Assembly (NCBI GenBank): GCA_006969385.1 | Contig: CP030884.1 | Span: forward strand, 3,596,001-3,660,000 | Origin: Planctomycetaceae bacterium | GTDB lineage: Bacteria > Planctomycetota > Phycisphaerae > UBA1845 > UTPLA1 | Length of the DNA stretch: 64,000 nucleotides | Reading direction: 5' to 3' | In this document: positions 1-8,452 of the stretch, piece after piece | Numbering within the stretch: position 1 is the stretch's first letter | Layout of the letters: each line of letters begins with the position of its first letter | The notes under the pieces: generated by a model | Told to the model about the DNA's origin: nothing | The model's input: the letters and a program-made list of their open reading frames with translations, nothing else | Databases searched by the model: none | Made by a program: the position numbers and the translations under genes

Positions 1-2
1 CC

Positions 3-788
3 GTTCCCCAGCAGCAGCAACATATGCCGCACTATCAACCGCAATACGGCCCGACCGAGCCGCAGACCAGCAAGCTGGCGATTGCCGCCTTTATCTGCGG
101 GTTGGTGTTTTGTATTCCGATTCTGACGCCGCTGGCCGCGGTTACATTGGGTGTGATTGCGTTAATCGTGATCGCCAGCAGCAACGGCCGTACCAAGGGC
201 AACGGGTTCGCGCTGAGCGGGATCATTTTGGGGCTGCTGGTGGGCGTCGGTCAGATTTGGATGGCGACGTCGGCGTTTGGCTTGGTTACCGAAATGGCAT
301 CGGGACCGGCGCGGCGGGTGATGAAGGGCCTGGAAGACAAGGCTTACAGCCAGGTACGAAACGTGCTCGCGACAGGCGCCGATCAGGTGACGGACGAGCA
401 ACTCGATGCGTTTCGATCGATCGTGGAAGAGAATTGCGGCAAGCTTATCAGTGTCGGCTTCGACTGGTACGGACAAGGCTTAATGGCCAGCCCGCAAGCA
501 GGCAACATGACAAACCCGTTTGCGCCGAACATGAACGCGGCGCAGGTTTTCCCGATTTCATTAGAGTTCGAGAATGGCACGTTTATCGGCGCGATCGACT
601 TGGTGCCCAATCCGAACCCGCCGACCAATCCCAACTTTTCCAACATTTTCAAAGTGTCGAACGTCTCGATCATCATCAATTCCAACCCGGTGCGGATGAT
701 CCCGGTGCCTGCCACCAATGCGCCTAATGGCGCGCCGGATACAGATAGTTCGGTAGATGACGAATCCGAAACTGCTAGCGAAGCCTGA
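3..788 (+). CDS. DUF4190-like membrane protein (5' partial)
   Basis: The frame is open to the window's left edge. The codons before the ATG at 24 encode a Pro/Gln-rich stretch (VPQQQQHMPHYQPQYG), so the true start probably lies upstream. Two hydrophobic segments (about residues 25-60 and 68-95, counted from the ATG at 24), joined by a short polar Gly-rich loop (NGRTKGNGFALSG), match the DUF4190 pattern: a cytoplasmic Pro-rich tail followed by a two-helix hairpin. The remaining 150 residues are soluble and end in an acidic tail (DTDSSVDDESE). No catalytic motif is visible. DUF4190 proteins are of unknown function and often sit next to envelope genes, and MurJ lies downstream here. The family call is from pattern memory only. 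Confidence 0.7.
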   Translation, partial: VPQQQQHMPHYQPQYGPTEPQTSKLAIAAFICGLVFCIPILTPLAAVTLGVIALIVIASSNGRTKGNGFALSGIILGLLVGVGQIWMATSAFGLVTEMASGPARRVMKGLEDKAYSQVRNVLATGADQVTDEQLDAFRSIVEENCGKLISVGFDWYGQGLMASPQAGNMTNPFAPNMNAAQVFPISLEFENGTFIGAIDLVPNPNPPTNPNFSNIFKVSNVSIIINSNPVRMIPVPATNAPNGAPDTDSSVDDESETASEA

Positions 789-950
789 CGAGCGGTTTCG
801 CGCGGTCCATTCGATTTCTGGTTGGTGTGGAGACATACGGCACCGACCAGCGTTTTATCATCGCGGGTGGGAATCCTTTCCGGCGCGGGGTCAATTAAGA
901 CTTGTTCGATGCTGTTAGCGAATCGTCTTAAGGCATGAGGCAGGGCCAAT

Positions 951-1014
951 CTCATACGCCGAAGGCGTTACATCATCCAGCCCAGGGTTGCCGCGTATGC
1001 GGCTACCCTGGGTT
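951..1014. repeat. Dispersed hairpin repeat (CCCAGGGT family)
   Basis: Two palindromes lie in tandem. ACGCC-gaa-GGCGT is at 956-968. CCCAGGGTTGCCGC, then a gtat loop, then GCGGCTACCCTGGG is at 981-1012 with one T/T mismatch. Elements of this form occur between genes in planctomycete genomes. It is followed at 1024-1038 by the self-complementary AATTTGAAATTTCAA, a motif seen again near 4983 and 34169. The gap 789-1187 holds no other gene; the 46 codons in frame before the murJ start look non-coding. Confidence 0.6.
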
Positions 1015-1151
1015 CAAATGTCCAATTTGAAATTTCAACTCTGAAAGAGTTGCGTCACGTCGCGCGATTAGTCGTCGACGCTCGCATTCGACTACCCAAG
1101 CGGCACAGCTCATCTTTACCATCAGGTTACGCCGACGGCCATACCCTCGCG

Positions 1152-1180
1152 TTGCCGCGCACCCCTCACATCGCTACATT
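1152..1180 (+). promoter_or_regulatory. Putative promoter of murJ
   Basis: TTGCCG (1152-1157), a 17-base spacer, and TACATT (1175-1180) resemble a sigma-70 promoter. The murJ ATG at 1188 begins 7 bases after the -10 box, about where transcription would start, so the mRNA may be leaderless. The same sequence layout (cgctaca..t..cc.ctcATG) precedes gcvT at 61650. Confidence 0.45.
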
Positions 1181-1187
1181 GCCGCTC

Positions 1188-2846
1188 ATGGCGTCGGCAC
1201 CCAACTCGACTTCCTCGCGCTTTCTCGGTTCGGCCCGTTTGCTGGCGTTCTGCACCTTATGCTCGCGCTTCACAGGCCTCGCCCGCGATATGGTGATGAA
1301 TCGCGTGTACGGGCAGGGCTGGGAACAAGACGCGTTTAACTACGGCTTTCTGATTCCCAACTTATTTCGACGCTTGTTCGGTGAAGGCGCGCTCTCGGCG
1401 GTCTTCGTACCCGTCTTCACCGACGTGCTCGATCGCGAGGGCAAACCTGCGGCGTGGGTACTGTTGGGCCGCATCACCGGCTTGATGTCGCTGGCCTTGG
1501 TGGTGCTGGTGATCCTGTTGGAATTGACGGCGCTGGGCATTGCCACCTTCATGCCCGACGTGAGTCGGTTGCACATCGGCCTGACGGCGTTAATGACGCC
1601 CTTCATGATCGGCGTGTGTTTGGTCGCGCTGTTTTCCAGCATTCTCAATTGCCTCAACCATTTCACCATACCCGGCTTGCTGCCGATCGTATTGAACATG
1701 TTGATCATTACCGGCGCGTGGGTGGTGGGGCCGCTGTTGGGTGATGAACTCGACGAACAGGTGTACGGCGTGGGCGCGTGCGTCTTGGCGGCGAGTATTT
1801 TTCAAATTGCCATCATTCTGCCGGTGTTACGCAAGCATGGGGTGCGCTTTCGGCTGTCGCTCGATCGTAAGGACAAAGACGTCAAACGCATTCTGCGCAT
1901 GTTTATCCCCGTGGTGTTGGGGCAGGGCGTGTTGTTGTTTAACTCGTTCTTCGATACGCAGATTTGCACCAGCCTCACGCGCTCCCCCGACGAAGGGCCG
2001 ACCATGTCGATTATGGGCCGCGTGGTGGATATACCGTTGGAGCCCGGCGCGCTCTCGGCCGTCAACAACGCCCAACGGTTGTATCAATTCCCGCTCGGTG
2101 TGCTGGCGATTTCGTTGGCAACGGCGGCGTTTCCGACGTTTAGCTTGTTCGCCAGCCGCAAGGACATGGACGGTCTGCGCGCTTCGATCGCTCAAGCCTT
2201 GCGCCTCGCGATTTTTGTGGGCCTGCCTTCGGGCGTAATGCTGATCATCCTCGGGCAACCCATTGTCGCGCTATTGTTTGAGCACGGTCGCTTCGGCCCC
2301 GAAGACACGGTGCGCGCGGCGGAGATTCTGGTGCTCTACGGTTGTGGCATGACATTTTATTGCTGCCAACACATCCTGTTGCGCGGCTTTTATAGCTTGG
2401 GCGATACCATGACGCCGATGAAAATCGGCTGCGGGCTGGTGGCGTTTAATTTAGCGTTGAATCTCGGGCTTATTTGGTTTCTGCGCGAACGCATTTTTGG
2501 GTTGAGTACGGCGATAACATCCTTGTTGCACGTGGGCATTAGCGTGTGGCTCTTGCGCAATCGCCTCGGCGGCCAGATGGGCGCGCGCAAAATCGCAGCG
2601 GCCACCTTCCGCAGTGTCATCGCCACGACTGCCGCCGGTGCCGCCGCATGGATGATCTTCAGCATGGTGCGCGATACGTCGCTGAGCGACATCGATATCT
2701 GGTTGATCTCGGCGCTACCGTTGACGGATATGTTGCACGTGTTCGCACCTTTGCTGGCGGCAGTGGCGGCGTTTTTCGCGGTGGGGCTGGCGCTGCGGAT
2801 GGAGGAGTTTCGGTGGTTGTTTCGGCGGGGGGTAGAAATAACTTAA
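1188..2846 (+). CDS. murJ: Lipid II flippase MurJ (MviN family)
   Basis: Membrane flippase that moves the peptidoglycan precursor lipid II to the periplasmic face. The product is 552 residues with about 14 predicted membrane segments, normal for the family. The N-terminus has the typical arrangement SRFLGSARLLAFCTLCSRFTG followed by FLIPNLFRRLFGEGALS, the conserved PNxFRRxFxEGAxxxxFVPV region. The frame is open from 1050, but the first 46 codons (Arg/His/Pro-rich) do not look like MurJ. ATG 1188 gives the family N-terminus and sits 7 bases after a -10-like box. The downstream gene is a zinc-ribbon membrane protein with its own promoter-like sequence, so no operon is implied. Confidence 0.93.
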   Translation: MASAPNSTSSRFLGSARLLAFCTLCSRFTGLARDMVMNRVYGQGWEQDAFNYGFLIPNLFRRLFGEGALSAVFVPVFTDVLDREGKPAAWVLLGRITGLMSLALVVLVILLELTALGIATFMPDVSRLHIGLTALMTPFMIGVCLVALFSSILNCLNHFTIPGLLPIVLNMLIITGAWVVGPLLGDELDEQVYGVGACVLAASIFQIAIILPVLRKHGVRFRLSLDRKDKDVKRILRMFIPVVLGQGVLLFNSFFDTQICTSLTRSPDEGPTMSIMGRVVDIPLEPGALSAVNNAQRLYQFPLGVLAISLATAAFPTFSLFASRKDMDGLRASIAQALRLAIFVGLPSGVMLIILGQPIVALLFEHGRFGPEDTVRAAEILVLYGCGMTFYCCQHILLRGFYSLGDTMTPMKIGCGLVAFNLALNLGLIWFLRERIFGLSTAITSLLHVGISVWLLRNRLGGQMGARKIAAATFRSVIATTAAGAAAWMIFSMVRDTSLSDIDIWLISALPLTDMLHVFAPLLAAVAAFFAVGLALRMEEFRWLFRRGVEIT

Positions 2847-2872
2847 AGGCAAGAGCACTTCTATGTTAAGAT
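2843..2872 (+). promoter_or_regulatory. Putative promoter of zinc-ribbon gene pair
   Basis: TTAAAG (2843-2848), an 18-base spacer and TAAGAT (2867-2872) overlap the murJ stop codon. A transcript from here would start near 2879, downstream of the ATG at 2874. This favours the ATG at 2907 as the start of the next gene. Confidence 0.35.
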
Positions 2873-2906
2873 CATGTTTCTCGTAGATATAGAGACACGG
2901 ACGAAA

Positions 2907-3536
2907 ATGACTCCAAAGTTTCAACTATATAAGCGCATTAGATGGCCATTACTATTCCTAATCTTGGTTCCATTATTCTACTTGTCCGCCGCAATATTCG
3001 TTCATTCAGATAAGCTGGCGCGATTGGATTCAGCAAGCGAGCGAGTTGGGCAGCTTGAATCTAACATCATCGAACAACTCAGGATTCTTATACCCTTAAA
3101 AATTGAAGACAGCGTTCCTGAATTTCTCGAAGAAACGCTTAATCCCTTACGCGAGGCTGCGCGAGTTGCAGCAGTGCAAAATCCCTCAATTCCCTCTGAG
3201 TTTCAACCCTACGAACAGAATAAGCTCGTTTCGGATTACGCGGCAAGCACAGTTACACAAGAAGTAGTCATGGATGCAATGGAACTGAAATCGAGACGCA
3301 AGGCGATAGCCAGCCTGCGGTCGAGCGTGAAGGACTGGTACACCTGTATCGCAATTGTTGCGCTGTCGTTTCTACTTTTGTTTTCCCCGGCACGACGCTG
3401 GATTTTCAAGCTGCTTATTCGGCCATTCCCGGAAGGTTTCTGCAAAGCATGCTTTTACAACCTTGAAGGCAACCAATCCGGCGTCTGCCCCGAATGCGGC
3501 ACGGCAGTCGCTACCGAAAGCCCGTCGCCCGCATGA
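2907..3536 (+). CDS. Membrane protein with C-terminal zinc ribbon
   Basis: About 209 residues. Layout: a membrane segment near residues 15-33 (WPLLFLILVPLFYLSAAIFV), a soluble region of about 110 residues (likely extracytoplasmic), a second membrane segment (IAIVALSFLLLF), then a cytoplasmic tail with a four-cysteine zinc ribbon, CKACFYNL...GVCPECG. I do not recognise a function. The same tail occurs in four other proteins of this window (3533, 8452, 15011, 60886). ATG 2907 is preferred over ATG 2874 because the latter would lie at the putative promoter's -10 box. The stop overlaps the next start (ATGA), so the two genes are probably translationally coupled. Confidence 0.75.
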   Translation: MTPKFQLYKRIRWPLLFLILVPLFYLSAAIFVHSDKLARLDSASERVGQLESNIIEQLRILIPLKIEDSVPEFLEETLNPLREAARVAAVQNPSIPSEFQPYEQNKLVSDYAASTVTQEVVMDAMELKSRRKAIASLRSSVKDWYTCIAIVALSFLLLFSPARRWIFKLLIRPFPEGFCKACFYNLEGNQSGVCPECGTAVATESPSPA

Positions 3537-4060
3537 CCGAGGACGTCAATCCCGAAACCTACGCCAACAAGACGCGGTTACAGCGCATACGCTGGTCACG
3601 CGTGACGCCGGTGACTGTGGTGGGTTTGCTCTTGTCGCTCGCCATGCTGTTGGCGGCGGTGGTGTCGCTGCAGCGATATCTGCAAGCCGACGAGCAACTG
3701 ACGATTCGCACTGGCGGCAAGCGGAGGCTAACGCCAGTAGAGGAATGGACCATGCGTTTTCCGAAATCAGCACTGGTCGATCAGCGCGAACGGGCGCTGA
3801 ATCAACTCATCATCTTTGCCGTCGGTGCATCTATCGCATTCGTCGCGACGGTTTGGCTGGTTCGCCGTCGCATTGCCGCGCAGCCCCAATTGATAGACGC
3901 ACTAGTCGAGCCGCTGCCCGATCACATCTGCAAGAACTGCGGCTACGACCTGCGCGGTAGCGAATCGGAGCGGTGTTCGGAATGTGGCGAGAAAATGACC
4001 TTCTCAAACAGCCTCGGTTCCGACAGTGCTGAAGTAATAGCTGGAACCCGACCGGGTTAA
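3533..4060 (+). CDS. Membrane protein with C-terminal zinc ribbon (second copy)
   Basis: About 175 residues, starting at the ATG that overlaps the previous stop (ATGA at 3533-3536). Layout as in the upstream neighbour: a membrane segment near residues 25-45 (VTVVGLLLSLAMLLAAVV), about 50 soluble residues, a second membrane segment (LIIFAVGASIAFVATVWLV), then a zinc ribbon CKNCGYDLRGSESERCSECG and a short tail. The CGYDLRG...CSECG form is the common planctomycete version. Function unknown. The tandem pair suggests duplication followed by divergence of the middle domain, and perhaps a shared membrane complex. An ATG at 3494 in the same frame would add 13 Arg-rich residues inside the upstream gene and is less likely. 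Confidence 0.75.
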   Translation: MTEDVNPETYANKTRLQRIRWSRVTPVTVVGLLLSLAMLLAAVVSLQRYLQADEQLTIRTGGKRRLTPVEEWTMRFPKSALVDQRERALNQLIIFAVGASIAFVATVWLVRRRIAAQPQLIDALVEPLPDHICKNCGYDLRGSESERCSECGEKMTFSNSLGSDSAEVIAGTRPG

Positions 4061-4188
4061 AACAAGAACTGATTGATTCAGCCTCAGCGGGGCGCAGGCC
4101 GGGAGTGAGCGATGTAGCAGCGCGAGCTGCGCAATTCTTGATGCTGGCCAAGTGCGAGTTAATCCGCGGCAGCAATGTAGTAGTCGCC

Positions 4189-4217
4189 TTATCGCCCACC
4201 CATCTATTCGCTATCAT
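4189..4217 (+). promoter_or_regulatory. Putative promoter of trmB
   Basis: TTATCG (4189-4194), a 17-base spacer and TATCAT (4212-4217) precede the ATG at 4228 by 10 bases. The stretch cgctatcatgcccctca resembles those just before the murJ and gcvT starts. This suggests a very short or absent leader. Confidence 0.35.
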
Positions 4218-4227
4218 GCCCCTCACG

Positions 4228-4836
4228 ATGCCCACTGCCGCCGACATCACCGTCGATCCGCTCAAGCTGCCCGAGCCGGTCGATTTGCGCGCGCTGTTCG
4301 AGCGCGAAGCACCGTTGGAGTTGGAAATCGGCAGTCATAAAGGCACGTTCCTGGTGCGGCGAGCCAAGGAACATCCGGAGCTGAACTTCATCGGCATCGA
4401 ATGGGCCAACAAATACCACCAGTACGCTGCCGACCGTATGGCGCGCTGGGGGTTGACCAATGTGCGCATGATGCGCTGCGACGGTCGCCACTTCGTGATT
4501 CATCAAGTCGCCGACGCGTGCATCGACGCGCTGCACATCTACCATCCCGACCCGTGGCCAAAGAAACGCCACCACAAGCGCCGCCTGATTCAACCGGAAT
4601 TCATGGACGCGGCGCTACGCATCATGAAACCCAACGCGCGGTTGTCGATCCAAACGGATCACGCGGGCTATTTCGAACACATGCAGGAAGTCATTTTGCC
4701 ACGCACCGATCTAAAGCAAGTCGATTTCGTCGACGAAGCCTACGGCACTGTCGGTGATGACATTAAGACGAATTTTGAGATTAAGTATGAACGCGAAGGG
4801 CGGATGTTTTATCGGTTTGCGTTTCGTAAGATTTAG
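4228..4836 (+). CDS. trmB: tRNA (guanine-N7-)-methyltransferase TrmB
   Basis: SAM-dependent enzyme that makes m7G46 in the variable loop of tRNAs. The signature HIYHPDPWPKKRHHKRRL is intact. It is preceded by the SAM-binding region (LELEIGSHKGTFLVRRA, a variant of the usual EIGCGxGxFL, then FIGIEWANKY) and followed by FMDAALRIMKPNARLSIQTDH. About 202 residues from ATG 4228, within the normal range of 200-240. The frame extends upstream to 4105, but those residues are unlike TrmB. ATG 4216 is a second option, but it would fall within the putative -10 box. Gly-Ser-His replaces Gly-Cys-Gly in motif I, so the SAM loop is slightly unusual. Confidence 0.92.
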   Translation: MPTAADITVDPLKLPEPVDLRALFEREAPLELEIGSHKGTFLVRRAKEHPELNFIGIEWANKYHQYAADRMARWGLTNVRMMRCDGRHFVIHQVADACIDALHIYHPDPWPKKRHHKRRLIQPEFMDAALRIMKPNARLSIQTDHAGYFEHMQEVILPRTDLKQVDFVDEAYGTVGDDIKTNFEIKYEREGRMFYRFAFRKI

Positions 4837-5167
4837 TGATTGAGTGAATTGGAGAATTAGTGATCTAGTATTTTGGAGATATAAAGAACAGGTGACTCGT
4901 GGGCCAGCCGCCCTGTCAGCATTGAGCGAATCGGATTTAGAAGTCAAATCAACATTAAGCCCCAATCGTTTATTCGCTATGTATTTCAAATCAGAAATTT
5001 GAAATTCTATCGACTGGGCAACGCACGATCACATCAAAGAAATTTCAACAACAATGAGTTTATCGCGACCACATCACCTTTGCCCTAAGCCCCAAGCCCC
5101 AAGACTCGCGTAACACGACACATGCCTCAGATCACCAACTCACTCAATCGCTCAATCACAAAATAAA
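4837..5167. other. Intergenic region with short palindromic repeat
   Basis: No gene is visible between the convergent trmB and LOG genes. The region is AT-rich compared with its surroundings and has degenerate direct repeats around 'attgagtgaa/attagtgatct' (4838-4868), echoed inverted near 5140-5165. A palindrome ATTTCAAAT-cagaa-ATTTGAAAT lies at 4983-5005, related to the motifs at 1024 and 34169. No T-tract terminator is evident. Confidence 0.5.
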
Positions 5168-5761
5168 TCAGCTTTCCGGCAGCTCAATCCACTGATCTTG
5201 CACCGGCGATTCATACGCGGCCATACTGTCAAATAGCTTTTCGATCTCATTCTCGACCAAAATCATCTCGCGATATTGCGGCTTTAAGAGCCCACTCGCA
5301 CAGGCATGATCGAGAAACGTAAAGAACGCGTCGTAGTAGCCAGCGACATTCAAAAACGCGCACGGGCAGCGATGGATGCCGAGTTGGGCCCAGGTGATCA
5401 CCTCCATGATCTCTTCCATCGTGCCGTAGCCGCCGGGTAGGGCGACGAACGCATCGGCCCGCTCGGCCATTTGCTTCTTGCGTTCGTGCATACTGTTGAC
5501 GACGACCAACTCGGTCACACCGCGATGAGCCACTTCGCGTTTTTCGAGACCATGCGGGATGATGCCGACAACACGACCGCCGCCCGCCAGCGTCGCATCT
5601 GCGACGGTTCCCATCAAGCCGACGTTGCCGCCGCCGTAGATCAGCGTGCTGCCGCGCGCGGCGATGGCGCTTCCCAAATCGCGCGCCGCATCGACGAAGG
5701 CGGCGTCGCTACCGCTGCTGCTGGCACAAAAGACGACGATGTTTTTTAGGTCGCTCGGCAT
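5168..5761 (-). CDS. LOG family protein (TIGR00730-type)
   Basis: 197 residues, full length for the LOG (Lonely Guy) family. It has the N-terminal VVFCASSSGSDAAFVDAAR nucleotide-binding start, GSTLIYGGGNVGLMGTVADA and the catalytic motif LPGGYGTMEEIMEV (PGGxGTxxE). Family members release the base from cytokinin nucleoside 5'-monophosphates; many bacterial members act on AMP or related nucleotides as housekeeping phosphoribohydrolases. A hormone role should not be assumed here. It is a single gene convergent with trmB. The start at 5761 places the first beta strand at residues 8-14, as expected. Confidence 0.88.
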   Translation of the reverse strand: MPSDLKNIVVFCASSSGSDAAFVDAARDLGSAIAARGSTLIYGGGNVGLMGTVADATLAGGGRVVGIIPHGLEKREVAHRGVTELVVVNSMHERKKQMAERADAFVALPGGYGTMEEIMEVITWAQLGIHRCPCAFLNVAGYYDAFFTFLDHACASGLLKPQYREMILVENEIEKLFDSMAAYESPVQDQWIELPES

Positions 5762-5875
5762 AGCCGCAAGGCTACGAAAGCAACGCGCTTAGGGCAAGGG
5801 ACATACGCGACAACGAGCTAGCGCACCGCAGGTATCCGAAACGACGGTTGGGTATGGCGAAGATTTATTGGCGAG

Positions 5876-6616
5876 CTAGCTGGCTGTTACTTGTTCACAG
5901 CACAACGATTCGCGACCGAGCCAGCGATGTTGAATGCCCGTCATGAGCAACGCACAGTCGAAGTCGACCGAATCGGGCGGGAAGGTTGCCGGGTCTTGGA
6001 AGAAGCTCGAATACACTTCGCGAACAGTTAGCGCCTGGCAACGCCACGTCGTGCAGTCGAGTTCGAGCCCTTCAAATGTTCCGGAGCGCCCGGTCGGCGA
6101 ATACCCGAGCGCGCCCGCTTCAAAAAAGCGGGAGGCATCCTCTAACGAATCAAACACCGATGTGGTAGGCCATTCGTTGGTTTGATCGCCTTCAACCAAG
6201 ACGCGTGTCGCGCCGTCGGTGCTTTGCAGGTCGATGCGATAATGATCGCCCGATTCCTCGATGTCGAAGCGGGCGCGATGGTGCAGACCGGGAAACAGAC
6301 GACCGCCGACCCAGTGATTGAGCATCGAATCCGTATCTCGGCGCGGGATATACACGCCTGTTCGCGGGGTGCCACGATCCTCCCATTCAACGGCGACACG
6401 ATGGGCCGCGTTTTCGCTACCCATCCCCAATGATGCCGGGAGAAACGCTGGGCGAATGTGCTTCAGCCGAATCAGACAGATGCCGCCAATGGCAAAGCCA
6501 TCGAACAACTGTGGTCGAAACGGAGGCGGCAAGATCGACTGCATCGCGTCGGGGCGTAAGCGAAAGTTCACCAAGATGCGTCGATCGATAAGGCCTTGAA
6601 CGGTTGGAATCCGCAT
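5876..6616 (-). CDS. DUF2071 domain protein
   Basis: 246 residues from the ATG at 6616. The family pattern is seen in RRILVNFRLRPDAMQSILPP, then LFDGFAIGGICLIRLKHIRP, then AVEWEDRGTPRTGVYIPRRDT and a C-terminal part ending near GIQHRWL. DUF2071 (YqjF-like) proteins have an acetoacetate-decarboxylase-like fold and unknown function. The frame extends 46 codons further upstream (to 6754), but that part is Arg/Gln-rich and unlike the family. The gene is divergent from the flavoprotein at 6773, sharing a gap of about 160 bases. Confidence 0.78.
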   Translation of the reverse strand: MRIPTVQGLIDRRILVNFRLRPDAMQSILPPPFRPQLFDGFAIGGICLIRLKHIRPAFLPASLGMGSENAAHRVAVEWEDRGTPRTGVYIPRRDTDSMLNHWVGGRLFPGLHHRARFDIEESGDHYRIDLQSTDGATRVLVEGDQTNEWPTTSVFDSLEDASRFFEAGALGYSPTGRSGTFEGLELDCTTWRCQALTVREVYSSFFQDPATFPPDSVDFDCALLMTGIQHRWLGRESLCCEQVTAS

Positions 6617-6772
6617 GAAATTATCACCATCTTGGATAATCGAACCGTCGCGTGACAGCGCTTCTCGCTGCCGACTTGGGTGAACTTGGCCGGCATTCAA
6701 GCCCCTAAGCATTTTACAGCTTGCACGACGCGGCTGTGCTAAAATAACTTTCAATAATTCAAGGAACTTGCC

Positions 6773-8452
6773 ATGCCCCAGCTTCGCCCGCGCGTTACCG
6801 CCGATGATTTCTCCGATAACACCGACCCGGTGCTGTATCCGCGTTTAAATGCGGCCCAGATCGATCAATTCCGACGGTTCGCCCGCGCCCATGTCTATGC
6901 AAATGGTGACACCATCTTCGAGCAAGGCGTGCGCAATGCGCCTCTCATATTTATCGAGGCCGGACAGGTCACGATCCTGGATCGGCAACCGGAGTTCGAT
7001 GTTCATTTCGCCAACGTGCCGCCCGGAACCTTTGTCGGTGATATCAGCATGTTCACCGGCGAGCCGACGGTGGCGGCGGCGTTGGCCGATGGCGAAACGC
7101 GGGCGCTCATCATCGAACGATCGGATTTGCATCGATTGGCAGCGGCCCATCCGGAAGTCGGCAACATTCTGCTGAGTACGTTCATGGCGCGGCGGGCGTG
7201 GTTAGAGGGCCACGGCTACGGTCAAATCCAACTCATCGGCTCGCGCTGGTCGACGGAAACGTCGGCCCTGCGCGAGTTTTTGGCGCGCAACCAAGTACCG
7301 TTTCGCTGGCTCGATCCCGAGCGCGATGCATCGTGCCGGGCGTTGCTCGATAGTTTGGGTTTAGGATCGGCGGAATTACCCGTCGTGCTGCGCGCAACGG
7401 AAGTGATCCGCAAACCGACCATCGAGATGGTGGCGACCGAGCTGGGATTGCGCGGCGAATTGAAAGAACTTTACGACTTGGCCGTCATCGGTGCCGGGCC
7501 GGCCGGGCTGGCGGCGGGCGTGTATGGCGCGTCCGAGGGTCTGACCACAGTGATCATCGAAGCGCAGAATCCGGGCGGTCAGGCGGGCACCAGTTCGCGC
7601 ATCGAAAATTATCTTGGCTTTGCGACGGGCATATCGGGTAATGAGCTAACGCGGCAAGCGCTGATTCAGGCGCGCAAATTCGGGGCGACGCTTACGACCG
7701 GCTCGGTGCAACAGATTGGCTGTAACGGCAACTCGAAGGTGTTGCATTTGGATGACGGGCGCGAGATTTTGGCCAAGGCGTTGATCGTGGCGACCGGGGC
7801 GCGCTATCGCCGCTTGGGTGTGGCCAATTTGGAACGATTCGAAGGTACCTCAGTGATGTACGCGGCGACGCAAACCGAGGCCGCGACCTGCGAAAACGAA
7901 GCGGTGGTCGTCGTCGGCGGTGCCAATTCGGCGGGGCAGGCGGCGGTGTTCTTATCGAGTCGCTGTCGGCGCGTATTCATGGTGGTGCGACGGGCGTCGC
8001 TTTCCGAAACCATGTCGAGTTATCTCATCGAGCGTATACAAAGCACATCTAATATCGAATTAGTTTTGAAAAATACGATCGTCGATGCGACCGGCGATGA
8101 GCGATTGACGGGTGTAATGGTTGAGTCATCAGACGGCGAACGGCGTATGCTTGCGGCCACCCACGCCTTTGTGATGATCGGTGCCGAGCCTTGCACGGGC
8201 TGGTTGGGTGACAAGGTCGGTCTCGACGAGCGCGGCTTTGTGGTGACCGGCAACGATGCGGCGGGCCACGATGCGTTTGATGCGCATTGGTCGCAGGAAC
8301 GCGCGCCGTTCCTTTTGGAGACGACGCGTCCGGGGATTTTTGCGGTCGGTGATGTGCGTGCGGGTTCCATCAAGCGCGTGGCATCGGCTGTGGGCGAGGG
8401 CAGCATGGCCGTGAAGTTTGTGCACGAGGCCATGGCGACGGTTGATTCCTGA
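6773..8452 (+). CDS. Cyclic-nucleotide-binding/Grx-like/TrxR-like fusion flavoprotein
   Basis: 559 residues in three parts. Residues 20-140 resemble a cyclic-nucleotide-binding domain (GDTIFEQGVRNAPLIFIEAG, then GTFVGDISMFTGEP), but the phosphate-contacting Arg of the PBC loop is not evident. Residues 150-230 resemble a glutaredoxin-fold domain with SRWSTET where CxxC would be. Residues 235-559 form a thioredoxin-reductase-like FAD/NAD(P)H module (VIGAGPAGLAAGVYGASEG, GARYRRLG, VVVVGGANSAGQAAVFLS, GIFAVGDVRAGSIKR). The TrxR redox motif CATC is replaced by YAATQTEA, so it is unlikely to be a classical thioredoxin reductase. AAGGA 8 bases before the ATG and a TAAAAT box upstream support the start. 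Its stop overlaps the next start (TGATG). Confidence 0.85.
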   Translation: MPQLRPRVTADDFSDNTDPVLYPRLNAAQIDQFRRFARAHVYANGDTIFEQGVRNAPLIFIEAGQVTILDRQPEFDVHFANVPPGTFVGDISMFTGEPTVAAALADGETRALIIERSDLHRLAAAHPEVGNILLSTFMARRAWLEGHGYGQIQLIGSRWSTETSALREFLARNQVPFRWLDPERDASCRALLDSLGLGSAELPVVLRATEVIRKPTIEMVATELGLRGELKELYDLAVIGAGPAGLAAGVYGASEGLTTVIIEAQNPGGQAGTSSRIENYLGFATGISGNELTRQALIQARKFGATLTTGSVQQIGCNGNSKVLHLDDGREILAKALIVATGARYRRLGVANLERFEGTSVMYAATQTEAATCENEAVVVVGGANSAGQAAVFLSSRCRRVFMVVRRASLSETMSSYLIERIQSTSNIELVLKNTIVDATGDERLTGVMVESSDGERRMLAATHAFVMIGAEPCTGWLGDKVGLDERGFVVTGNDAAGHDAFDAHWSQERAPFLLETTRPGIFAVGDVRAGSIKRVASAVGEGSMAVKFVHEAMATVDS